Below are positions 53,501-61,025 of a stretch of DNA of 64,000 nucleotides, piece by piece. The position numbers were made by a program, and so were the translations under genes. Location of the stretch: contig JAGCDH010000012.1 of the NCBI GenBank assembly GCA_017651165.1, forward strand, positions 1-64,000. Reading direction: 5' to 3'. The notes under the pieces were generated by a model. It was not told the DNA's origin. It made no database searches and saw nothing but the letters and a program-made list of their open reading frames with translations. The stretch comes from Bacilli bacterium (GTDB lineage: Bacteria > Bacillota_I > Bacilli_A > RFN20 > CAG-826). Every line of letters begins with the position of its first letter. Within the stretch, counting starts at the first letter, position 1.

Positions 53501-54026
53501 ATTCATCCATACTGGCAATTAAATCTTCAGTATAGAGGTTCACTGGGGTTTCACCAATTTGAACTTGAGAGTTGCCTTTCCAACCATCGTTACCATTGGT
53601 TCTGCCAATACCTGAAGCAGGATTGTTTTCCCATTGGCCTCTTGAGTTTTTCCTACGATAGAACTCTTTTAATGTAGTATTGACTTCAAAGCCCACTTCT
53701 TCCAAAGCCATTTGGAGGTCATAGTCTTTGACACCACTACTAGCGGATGAGGAACCGGAACCTGCGCCACCTTTTGCAAGGTTAAAAGCAGATTTACCAG
53801 CTAATGTGGCCTTACCAGGTTGCATTGGTAAGAAGCCATCGTTCTTGAGAAGGACAAAGCCTTCGTCAGCAATGCGGCTATTTAAATCAGAACCATAAGC
53901 TTTATAGGCACTGTCAGAATCATATTTACCAATGAATTCAGCGTTTAAACCGACTGGTTCACTGTGTAAACATAATGGAAAAGCCATTGCTGCTAGAAGA
54001 ATTGGAAATAAAATTTTTTTCTTCAT
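50595..54026 (-). CDS. Secreted, C-terminally anchored glycoside hydrolase family 3, reversed domain order (third copy)
   Basis: The ATG at 54026 (AAAGGA 7 nt upstream) gives 1143 residues; an upstream open frame lacks this site. It has a signal peptide (MKKKILFPILLAAMAFPLCLHS). The order is alpha/beta sandwich (ADEGFVLLKNDGFLPM, KGGAGSGSSSA), fibronectin-III-like domain (YPFGYGLSYTSFDQQ), TIM barrel (about 700-960; YFKHFATNDQEKNRESG; nucleophile Asp912 in AVLSDMTHSG), then an Ig-like domain (LPEGVELENGALSGKL). The C-terminus is KGGCGGS, a membrane helix, then RKKE. It is closely related to the next copy (54470-57910): long segments around the nucleophile are identical, so the pair is a tandem duplication. 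The promoter at 54137-54164 holds an operator-like palindrome. Confidence 0.9.
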   Translation of the reverse strand: MKKKILFPILLAAMAFPLCLHSEPVGLNAEFIGKYDSDSAYKAYGSDLNSRIADEGFVLLKNDGFLPMQPGKATLAGKSAFNLAKGGAGSGSSSASSGVKDYDLQMALEEVGFEVNTTLKEFYRRKNSRGQWENNPASGIGRTNGNDGWKGNSQVQIGETPVNLYTEDLIASMDEFNDVAIQVITREGSEGCDVKAIDARDFDPRANGTNVEATPLDEITDKHALELSDNEEDLLHLLEEHFDNVIIVINSSNIFECDVFEKDPKVSAVLWIGNPGDVGPAAVGRILVGDVNPSGRTVDTWARDFKLDPTYQNFSDNAQTNDQIIKANDNSWFGKTETYAPQDTMFTPDGDPVMSFGTDKAYSKHESPRWVDEEAKVVQGGINGVKPSAYVSYEEGIYVDYRYYETRYADMAAKNKKAADKWYNGQDKEKGGVVYPFGYGLSYTSFDQQIMRVSPAKDAILDENSDLIEVTVKVTNTGTVAGKDAVQLYWKAPYKKGEIEKADHVLCAFDKSELIQPGQSQIMNLTFHLQDVANYDFSDANGNGFKGYELDPGAYEILLGKNAHEFYGQVTLNVTENGIKYENDRFTGNKVENRFTDRGFYNSLPGEDDIEFEQMSRVDLVKTFPHHPTFESRTVKEGSRAEEFLTHEYKLGEVDVDHNFEYTPEAAYKTEQDAIDGKWEQKTPSPRTQLSAMKGVDLDDPKWESFVNEFSYSEMLNYIESNGMASPGLSAIGKNSFSEGDGPQKFSIMQWVSSPIIAATFNPRLAHEQGEAVGMESQINGKSGWWGPAVNTHRSPFGGRNFEYYSADPFLMGRIAAEVVGAATDRGVYAYFKHFATNDQEKNRESGISYLTEQALREIYLRSFQMVFEEGKSMGVMGSYNRLGLMETAASYPLLTEVLREEWGFKGAVLSDMTHSGNGSVNFKCYENVNNRAIAGCNSQLDQRGFGGNSECEWSSSAFGGKGAPVSKQAYNGSKFTSYTWWYACRQRIKEIMYMSINCTGQNRGLTKVVDVQNVSKKLGEEFTLNVLPSQYESYTPRLNQRCSLPEGVELENGALSGKLEHLGLYRIDLILESGSNKVAVQFIIDIVPAEEELSEEVMEEFVYPKAKGGCGGSLASVGATLGLLALVGVGFILLSLRKKERA

Positions 54027-54136
54027 ACGTTTTTCCTTTCGAAGTGTAAATTGCATTATTATGTTGCCTCTATTTGAGAGCAAGCGAAGAAACTGTCTAA
54101 TTATGCTATCGTTTCATAATGCATGTGCATATTTAA

Positions 54137-54164
54137 TATATATCGTGCACGAATACCTTTACAA
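54137..54164 (-). promoter_or_regulatory. Promoter of the third GH3 gene with operator-like palindrome
   Basis: TTGTAA (54159-54164) and TATATA (54137-54142) are 16 nt apart on the minus strand. The spacer contains TCGTGCACGA (54143-54152), a perfect 10-bp palindrome in the classic place for a LacI- or TetR-type repressor. The upstream gap of about 230 bp (54165-54395) shows a short ATAGTTTT/AAAACTAT inverted repeat (54304-54320) and no gene. Confidence 0.55.
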
Positions 54165-54395
54165 GACAAATTGTTTTATTTAAACAGGACAATTATTTGT
54201 TATTTTTTGTGCTAAACAAAAAGCTATTTATCCTACTAGTAATGAACCTTAATTATTTTAAATCAGATTCAAAGTATGCATTAAAGTGATCATATCATTT
54301 CATATAGTTTTAAAAACTATTTCTTAAGAACGATGCGATTATAAACGCGCTAAACAAACTGATTGTTAAAAAATATTAACTTATTTTTGTAGTTA

Positions 54396-54437
54396 GTTAA
54401 AAAATAAAGCGAAACGCCCCTAAGAACGTTCCGCTTT
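54396..54437 (-). terminator. Terminator of the fourth GH3 gene
   Basis: On the minus strand AAAGCGGAACG and CGTTTCGCTTT pair (one G-U) around a 10-nt loop and are followed by ATTTTTTAAC. Confidence 0.8.
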
Positions 54438-54469
54438 GAAATTGATATGTGATTAAGAAGCAATAATAA

Positions 54470-57400
54470 CTATTCAGTTACTCTTCTTTTTTTGTTGAGA
54501 AATAGAGCGCCAAAAGCGAGTAAACCAAGTGTCGCAACACCGATCATTGTGACGCCAATGGAGCCACCACAACCGCCTTTTCCTGCTGGCATTTCGGTTG
54601 ACTCTGCATCAATTGCACCAGCTGGGATATAAAGCTTGAAGGAGTAACCAACGGTCGCTTTGCTTTGATCGCTATATGTCAAATTAATGATGAGGTGGAC
54701 GAATTGATTAACAGCAGCATCAACCTTGCCAGAGATTGCGTTGTTATTCAATGATAATCCCTCTGGAAGAGGTGTTGTTGGGTCAATTGCGATTGAAGAA
54801 TCAGCAATGTTCTTACCACCAAACGTTGTTGGAAGTGTAATTTGAATATCAACGTCTTCATTGATTGCGCCAACGAACACATCACGTTCTGTGTTAGAAA
54901 GTTGTGTACCAGTTAAAGGCTTAATCATGGAAGTGGAAGTAGCACCAGATCTTGCGCAAGAGTAAAGTGTTCCTTTTGCTGCTTTTCTAAGAGCATACCA
55001 CCAAGAATAAGCTTCCACTGTATCATTACCGATTTTGAAAGTTGGACAACCTAATGTTGGGCTCCATTTCGCTTCGATATTACCGTTGAAACCACGTTGG
55101 TCTAATTGTTGGTTACAACCAATAAGAATACGCCAGTTAACGTTTTCATAGCACTTGAAGTTAACACTACCATTACCACTATGTGTCATATCGGAGATGA
55201 TGTGTCCTTTGAAGCCCCATTCTTCACGGAGAACTTCTGTTAATAATGGATAGCTAGCCGCGGTTTCCATTAAACCTAAACGGTTATAGGAAGACATAAT
55301 ACCAGTGGCTCTACCTTCTTGAACAACGATTTGGAATGGTCTGAGGTAGATTTCACGAAGCACTTGTTCTGTTAAGAATGTTGAAGTACCTTCACGATTC
55401 TTTTCTTGATCGTTAACAACAAAGTGTTTGAAGTAACAATAGATACCTTTATCTGTTGCACCCGCCACAACTTGACCAGCCATCTTGCCCATTAAGAATG
55501 GATCGGCTGAATAGTATTCAAAGTTACGGCCACCAAATGGGGAACGGTGTAAGTTGACAGCAGGACCAGCCCAACCATATGTACCTTGGATGTGGGCTTC
55601 CATGCCAACCATTTCGCCTTGCTTTTTGGCCAATTCAACATTAAATGTTGCTGCCACGATAGGAGCGCCAGCCCACCAAATAATTAAGAATTGGGAAGGA
55701 CCATCACTACTACCAGTTTCTGGTTTATTTAATCTGCTAATACTTGGATTTTGAGTTGTACCATCAGTGAATTTCAATAATTCATCGTAAGTAAGTTGAT
55801 TTAAGAATAAATCCCATTTTGGATCATCGATATCTAAGTTATACATATCTGGGAATTTGATATCAGAGATATTTGTGCTAGTAGCTTGTGAATAACCAAG
55901 AGCTTGAATTTCTTCTTTGGTCTTTTTAAGGACTGTTGGGATATATTCACCAGTTGGATTATCGAGTTCAATGTCCGCTAAAGTGACTTCGTGGTTGAAG
56001 AATTCTTCGACACGGCTGCCATCTTTTAATGAACGTGATTCAAAAGTTGGGTGATGTGGGAAGGTCTTAACCAAATCAGAACGGCTCATTTGTTCAAATT
56101 CGATATCTTCTTCCGCTGGTAAGCAGTTATAGAAACCTCTGTCGGTAAAACGGTTTTCAACTTTATGACCAGTGATGCGGTCATTTTCATATTGAATGCC
56201 ATTTTCACCCACCATTAATTTAATGGAATCATAGGCTTCGTGAGCGTTTTTGCTTAATAAGATTTCGTATTTACCTGGATCTAATTCATAGCCTTTGAAG
56301 CCATTACCATTGGCATCGTTATAGTCATAGTTAGCCACGTCTTGGCTATAGAAATCTAATTTTAATGTTTGTGATTCGCTTGGTTGTAACATATCTGTTT
56401 TAGCGAAAGCACATAAAACATGATCGGCTTTTTCAATTCCGCCTTTTTTATATGGAGCTCTCCAATAAAGTTGGACAACTTCTTTGCCAGGCATACCGCC
56501 AGTATTGGTGACTTTAACTTCGACTTCAATGTGAGCGTTGCCACTTGTAATCATTTTATTAGCGTAGTTACAAGAAACAACTTCTTGTTCAAAGCGTGTA
56601 TAGCTTAAGCCATAACCAAATGGATAGATAACGCCGCCTTTTTCTTTATCTTTACCGTTGTACCATTTATCGGCTTTACCTTTACTCTTTTTCGCCATAT
56701 CAGCATAGCGAGTTTCATAATAACGATAGTCGACATAAACGCCTTCTTCATATGAGACATAAGCGGATGGTTTAACGCCGTTTAAACCGCCTTGAACGAC
56801 TTTGGCATCTTCATCCACCCAACGAGGAGCGTCATGGTCTTTATAGTTTTTATCAGTACCATAACTCAAAACTGGGTCACCATCAGCGGTGAACATTGTA
56901 TCTTGTGGCGCGTATGTTTCGGTTTTGCCAAACCAAGAAGTGTCATTCGCTTTAATGATTTGATCGTTTGTTTGCGCATTATCAGAGAAGTTTTGATATG
57001 TAGGATCTAAGGTAAAATCTCTAGCCCATGTATCAACTGTGCGGCCTGATGGATTAACATCACCATTTAAAATACGGCCAATAGCACCTGTACCAACTGC
57101 GCCTGGATTACCCATCCAAATAATGGCTTTGACTGCTGGGTCATTTTCAAAAAGATTGCATTGGAAGATGTTGCCAGAGTTAATCAAAATAATGATATTG
57201 TCTGTGTGTTCGTGAAGTTCGTTAAACAAATCTTCTTCGTTTTTTGATAATTGAAGAGCGTGTCTATCAGAGATTGGATCATCTGGGGTATTTTGGTTAT
57301 TACCGCCGGTATGAGCATTACGTGGATCGAAATCACGTGCATCAATCGCTTTGACGTCACAACCTTCACTACCTTCACGAGAAATGACTTGGATAGCGCA

Positions 57401-57910
57401 ATCATTATACTCATCAAGCGTCGCTAATAAATCTTCGCCATAAAGGCTGAGTGGTGTTTCACCAATTTGAACTTGAGAGTTGCCTTTCCAACCATCGTTG
57501 CCATTAGAACGACCTTTGCCTGATCTTTCCTCGCTTTTGTAAAACGCTGTTAAATCTGCATTGAGTTCAAAGCCTGCATCTTTTAAAGATTTTTGCAAAT
57601 CGATATCAGATTCACCATTGACACGGCCACTACCGGAACCACCACCACCTCTAACAAGGTTTGTGGAACTCTTACCAACAACGGAAATTTTTTCATTTCC
57701 AACCATTGGAAGGAAGTTGCCTTCATTCTTTAAAAGGACGAAACCCTCATCACATATTTGAGCGTTTAGGGCAGAACCAGCAACAATGTAGTCGTTTCTG
57801 GAACTGTACTCACCGATGAATTGAGCGTTTAAACCTTCAGCTTGTTGTTGAATACAAAGAGGAACGGCTAAAGCGCCAAGAAAAATTGGAATCAATAATT
57901 TTTTCTTCAT
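54470..57910 (-). CDS. Secreted, C-terminally anchored glycoside hydrolase family 3, reversed domain order (fourth copy)
   Basis: The ATG at 57910 (AAAGGA 7 nt upstream) gives 1146 residues; the ATG at 57925 is part of the ribosome-binding region. It has a signal peptide (MKKKLLIPIFLGALAVPLC), the alpha/beta sandwich (CDEGFVLLKNEGNFLPM, RGGGGSGSGR), the fibronectin-III-like domain (YPFGYGLSYTRFEQE) and the TIM barrel (YFKHFVVNDQEKNREG; nucleophile Asp907 in HIISDMTHSG). An Ig-like region (LPEGLSLNNNAISGKV) and the C-terminal KGGCGGS-membrane helix-NKKRR signal follow. It is a tandem paralogue of the third copy. Divergence is greatest just before the barrel and in the Ig-like region, which may change substrate range. 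It is predicted to be bound to the cell surface. Confidence 0.9.
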   Translation of the reverse strand: MKKKLLIPIFLGALAVPLCIQQQAEGLNAQFIGEYSSRNDYIVAGSALNAQICDEGFVLLKNEGNFLPMVGNEKISVVGKSSTNLVRGGGGSGSGRVNGESDIDLQKSLKDAGFELNADLTAFYKSEERSGKGRSNGNDGWKGNSQVQIGETPLSLYGEDLLATLDEYNDCAIQVISREGSEGCDVKAIDARDFDPRNAHTGGNNQNTPDDPISDRHALQLSKNEEDLFNELHEHTDNIIILINSGNIFQCNLFENDPAVKAIIWMGNPGAVGTGAIGRILNGDVNPSGRTVDTWARDFTLDPTYQNFSDNAQTNDQIIKANDTSWFGKTETYAPQDTMFTADGDPVLSYGTDKNYKDHDAPRWVDEDAKVVQGGLNGVKPSAYVSYEEGVYVDYRYYETRYADMAKKSKGKADKWYNGKDKEKGGVIYPFGYGLSYTRFEQEVVSCNYANKMITSGNAHIEVEVKVTNTGGMPGKEVVQLYWRAPYKKGGIEKADHVLCAFAKTDMLQPSESQTLKLDFYSQDVANYDYNDANGNGFKGYELDPGKYEILLSKNAHEAYDSIKLMVGENGIQYENDRITGHKVENRFTDRGFYNCLPAEEDIEFEQMSRSDLVKTFPHHPTFESRSLKDGSRVEEFFNHEVTLADIELDNPTGEYIPTVLKKTKEEIQALGYSQATSTNISDIKFPDMYNLDIDDPKWDLFLNQLTYDELLKFTDGTTQNPSISRLNKPETGSSDGPSQFLIIWWAGAPIVAATFNVELAKKQGEMVGMEAHIQGTYGWAGPAVNLHRSPFGGRNFEYYSADPFLMGKMAGQVVAGATDKGIYCYFKHFVVNDQEKNREGTSTFLTEQVLREIYLRPFQIVVQEGRATGIMSSYNRLGLMETAASYPLLTEVLREEWGFKGHIISDMTHSGNGSVNFKCYENVNWRILIGCNQQLDQRGFNGNIEAKWSPTLGCPTFKIGNDTVEAYSWWYALRKAAKGTLYSCARSGATSTSMIKPLTGTQLSNTERDVFVGAINEDVDIQITLPTTFGGKNIADSSIAIDPTTPLPEGLSLNNNAISGKVDAAVNQFVHLIINLTYSDQSKATVGYSFKLYIPAGAIDAESTEMPAGKGGCGGSIGVTMIGVATLGLLAFGALFLNKKRRVTE

Positions 57911-58063
57911 ATTTTTTCCTTTCATTTTAAAAGCACATATCTTGTTTCACGACGAATACAAGTTAGTTAAATTAACTATGATATGTACCACTCATATAAT
58001 AACATTGAACGCTATTTAATAAATAGATAATATGACTATCTTGTGTTTTAGAGAAATTAAAAT

Positions 58064-58087
58064 GAAAAGAAAAAGGGCATTGCCCTT
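58064..58087 (-). terminator. Terminator of the opp operon
   Basis: On the minus strand AAGGGC-AAT-GCCCTT is followed by TTTTCTTTTC, 6 nt after the oppF stop codon. Confidence 0.8.
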
Positions 58088-58092
58088 CTTCA

Positions 58093-59319
58093 TTATTTGT
58101 TTTCGTTAATTTGCTTACGATATTTTTCAAGCTCTTCAGTGTTGGCCATGACGAAGTGTCCTGGGATAACTTCCACAAGGGATGGCGCTTCTTTAGAATA
58201 GTCATGCTCTTCTTGTGGCTTATAGACATATCTCTTTCTGACCTTTTCACTAAGTGGATCTGGCTTAGGAATAGCGGAAAGTAAGGCCCTCGTGTATGGA
58301 TGTAATGGATGTTTGAATAATTCATCACTACTCGCCATCTCCACGATATTACCGAAGTACATAACCGCGATTCGATCACAGAAATATTTAACGACGGATA
58401 AGTCGTGAGCGATAAACATAATGGTTAAACCCATTTCATCTTTTAAATTATTTAATAAATTAATGATTTGGGCGCGGATGGAGACGTCAAGCGCGGAAAT
58501 AGGTTCGTCACAGATTAAGAAATCTGGATTCATAATTAAGGCTCTTGCGATACCAATACGTTGTCTTTGACCACCAGAAAATTCGTGAGGATATCTAGAA
58601 GCATATTCTGGTAAAAGACCAACTTTAATTAAAGCGTCTTTCACTTTCTGGGAGTTTTCGAATCGATTGTATTGACCTTGAATATGTAAGCCTTCTTGAA
58701 TGATGTCTTCAACAGTCATACGAGGGTCAAGAGAATCAACAGGGTCTTGGAAGATCATTTGCATCTTGCTCATGAGCTTCTTATCAACGTGTCTGTTATC
58801 GTAATTGTGTTGCGCAATCTTTTCTTTTTGTTCTTTGATAAGTTCCGCTAAATCGGATTCAATCTTTTTGATTTGTTGATCGTATTCCGCTTTAATCTTC
58901 GCGGTTTCACTAGCGATAAAATCAGCGTTGCCTTGTTCGTCAGTTAAAGAATGAACCTTTTCGTTCATTTCGTTTTGTAGTTCTTTGATTCTACGACGGG
59001 CTTTAATTCTCTTCCACTTGATTTCTTTTTCATTCCATCTGTTACCAGCGACAATACGGTAACCTTTGAAATAAACAGAACCAGAAGTAGCTTTGTAAAG
59101 CCTGATTAAAGTTCTACCAGTTGTGGTTTTTCCACAGCCTGATTCACCAACAACACCAAAGCATTCACCTTTCTTAATATCAAAGCTGACATTATGGACG
59201 GCTTTAGTGATGAATTTGGATTTACCATGACCAAACTTAAAGAATTGTTTTAAGTGTCTAACTGATAATTCAATATTGTTTTCCACTAATTCTGGAAGAT
59301 AAGTAACTTTTCTAGCCAT
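58093..59319 (-). CDS. oppF: Oligopeptide ABC transporter ATPase OppF with coiled-coil insertion
   Basis: OppF is one of the two ATPases driving peptide import. The 408-residue protein has Walker A GESGCGKTT (58-66), Q-loop IFQDP (Gln191), signature FSGGQRQR (about 247-254), Walker B LICDEP and the Opp-type C-terminus LSAIPKPDP. Unlike ordinary OppF (about 310-330 residues) it carries about 80 extra residues (roughly 98-180) between Walker A and the Q-loop. These are Lys/Glu-rich and predicted as a helical hairpin or coiled coil (KRIKARRRIKELQNEMNEKV; KIKAEYDQQIKKIESDLAEL). The start overlaps the stop of oppD by one base. It is the last gene of the operon. Confidence 0.93.
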   Translation of the reverse strand: MARKVTYLPELVENNIELSVRHLKQFFKFGHGKSKFITKAVHNVSFDIKKGECFGVVGESGCGKTTTGRTLIRLYKATSGSVYFKGYRIVAGNRWNEKEIKWKRIKARRRIKELQNEMNEKVHSLTDEQGNADFIASETAKIKAEYDQQIKKIESDLAELIKEQKEKIAQHNYDNRHVDKKLMSKMQMIFQDPVDSLDPRMTVEDIIQEGLHIQGQYNRFENSQKVKDALIKVGLLPEYASRYPHEFSGGQRQRIGIARALIMNPDFLICDEPISALDVSIRAQIINLLNNLKDEMGLTIMFIAHDLSVVKYFCDRIAVMYFGNIVEMASSDELFKHPLHPYTRALLSAIPKPDPLSEKVRKRYVYKPQEEHDYSKEAPSLVEVIPGHFVMANTEELEKYRKQINENK

Positions 59320-61025
59320 TATTTACCCTCCAATCTCGCCGCGTTATTCGCTTTAGCGGTCTCAATACGTGTTTTAACAATCGCTGGCATTTCCACTTTT
59401 GGCGCTCTTGGATCGAGTAACCATGTAGCAGCGTAATGTGTATCAGACACCTTGAATAAAGGTGGTTCTTTCTTAAAGTCGATTTTCATCGCATATTTAC
59501 TACGTAAGGCGAAAGCATCACCAACAGGTGGATAGATTAAGTTTGGAGGTGTGCCTGGGATGGCATCAAGTCTTTCTTTGCTATCAACATCTGGGATAGA
59601 GGCTAATAATGCCCAAGTATATGGATGCTTTGGATCATAGAAGATTTCTTCTTCTGTACCATATTCCACAATCTTACCAGCGTACATAACCGCGACACGG
59701 TCCGCCATATTAGCGACAACACCTAAATCGTGGGTAATAAAGATACACGTCATGTTTCTTTCTGCTTTCAAACGGTTAATTAATTCAAGGATTTGAGCTT
59801 GAATGGTAACGTCTAACGCAGTGGTTGGTTCGTCACAAATTAAGATATCTGGGTCCGCGGTTAAAGCAATGGCGATAACGATACGTTGTCTCATACCACC
59901 AGAGAATTCAAATGGATATTGTCTGAATCTGGTTTCTGGATTTGGAATACCGACTTCTTCCATAATCTTGAGGGCTTTTTGTTTGGCTTCCTCTTTGGAG
60001 ACTTTGATTTTGGAGAGATAGTTTTTCCACGCTTTTCTTGGTTCGACATGGTGTTCTAACTCATAGTAGTATTCTTCAAGATAGCGTTGCTTGGTCGCTC
60101 TAACGACAGCGCTGGCTTCTTTATTCTTTACTTTGTAAGCCGCTTTAGTTTCAGCGATAATTGGTTTATATTTTTCTTTTAATTCAGACTTATTAGCGTT
60201 CTTATCATGTTTGGCTTGTTGAATCTTTTGATTAAAGTCTTTTTTAAGATTCGCTAATTTTTCTTTATTAGAAGAATGTTGCTCTTTAGCATTCTTTAAA
60301 ATCGCGTTCTTTTCATTAACGTAGTTATCGTGTGCTTCTTTTAAAGCATTCGCTCTTTCTTTAGCTAATTCTGAACGTTTAGAAGCGTCTTCCGCTTCAG
60401 CGATCATCACTTTATATTTGTGGATAATAGTAACCTTTTCAAGACCATAGTCTTGCTTTAAAGCATAAATCTTACCATCAGATTCGTTTTTAGCGATGTT
60501 TTTAATTCTTTCGATTTCTTTTTTCTTTTCGCTCTTTAAGAATTTAATGGTTTCTTTACCTTTATTCACTTCGCTCTTATAAGCGGTAATCGCGTTTTTA
60601 TAGGCAACGAATTCATTAGCGACGATTTCTTCTCTCATCTTTTTGAGATGGTTGCCGTTTAATAACATAGCTTCGGTAATTTGTTTACCAATTCTCATGA
60701 TTGGGTTTAAAGATGATAAAGGATCTTGGAAGATCATACCAATCTTACGACCTCTGATACGGTGGAATTCATCTTCACTAACTTTGGTTAAATCTTCACC
60801 TTCATACATGATGGAGCCAGAAGCGATACGACCATTCGCACTTAAAATACCCATGATGGTTTTACTGGTGACGGATTTACCACTACCGGATTCACCGACG
60901 ATACATAATGTTTCACCTTTGTATAAGTCAAAGGAAACACCACGTACCGCTTGGACATAACCATGGTCTGTGGAGAAGTTAACTTTTAAGTCTTTAACGG
61001 ATAAAACAATTTCTTTATTTTCCAT
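59319..61025 (-). CDS. oppD: Oligopeptide ABC transporter ATPase OppD with ~215-residue helical insertion
   Basis: OppD pairs with OppF. The 568-residue protein has Walker A GESGSGKSV (44-52), Q-loop IFQDPLSSLNP (Gln100), signature FSGGMRQR (374-381), Walker B ILICDEP (394-400) and the Opp motif GTPPNLIYPPVGDAFA. The normal length is about 330-350. The surplus is residues about 125-340, a Lys/Glu/Ala-rich stretch with almost no Pro or Gly, predicted as long coiled-coil helices in the helical subdomain between Q-loop and signature. This part normally touches the permease, so the insertion would project into the cytoplasm next to it. The start overlaps oppC by 1 nt. The conserved motifs are intact, so it is presumably active. 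Confidence 0.93.
   Translation of the reverse strand: MENKEIVLSVKDLKVNFSTDHGYVQAVRGVSFDLYKGETLCIVGESGSGKSVTSKTIMGILSANGRIASGSIMYEGEDLTKVSEDEFHRIRGRKIGMIFQDPLSSLNPIMRIGKQITEAMLLNGNHLKKMREEIVANEFVAYKNAITAYKSEVNKGKETIKFLKSEKKKEIERIKNIAKNESDGKIYALKQDYGLEKVTIIHKYKVMIAEAEDASKRSELAKERANALKEAHDNYVNEKNAILKNAKEQHSSNKEKLANLKKDFNQKIQQAKHDKNANKSELKEKYKPIIAETKAAYKVKNKEASAVVRATKQRYLEEYYYELEHHVEPRKAWKNYLSKIKVSKEEAKQKALKIMEEVGIPNPETRFRQYPFEFSGGMRQRIVIAIALTADPDILICDEPTTALDVTIQAQILELINRLKAERNMTCIFITHDLGVVANMADRVAVMYAGKIVEYGTEEEIFYDPKHPYTWALLASIPDVDSKERLDAIPGTPPNLIYPPVGDAFALRSKYAMKIDFKKEPPLFKVSDTHYAATWLLDPRAPKVEMPAIVKTRIETAKANNAARLEGK

Noticed and set aside
54165-54395. A gene or RNA in the gap between the third and fourth GH3 genes
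   Set aside because: No frame with a ribosome binding site and no convincing structured RNA; only a short AT-rich inverted repeat.
58093-61025. Helical insertions in OppD and OppF as assembly joins or frameshifts
   Set aside because: The frames are continuous, codon use looks the same as in neighbours, the flanking ATPase motifs are intact, and two genes carry separate insertions at different sites.
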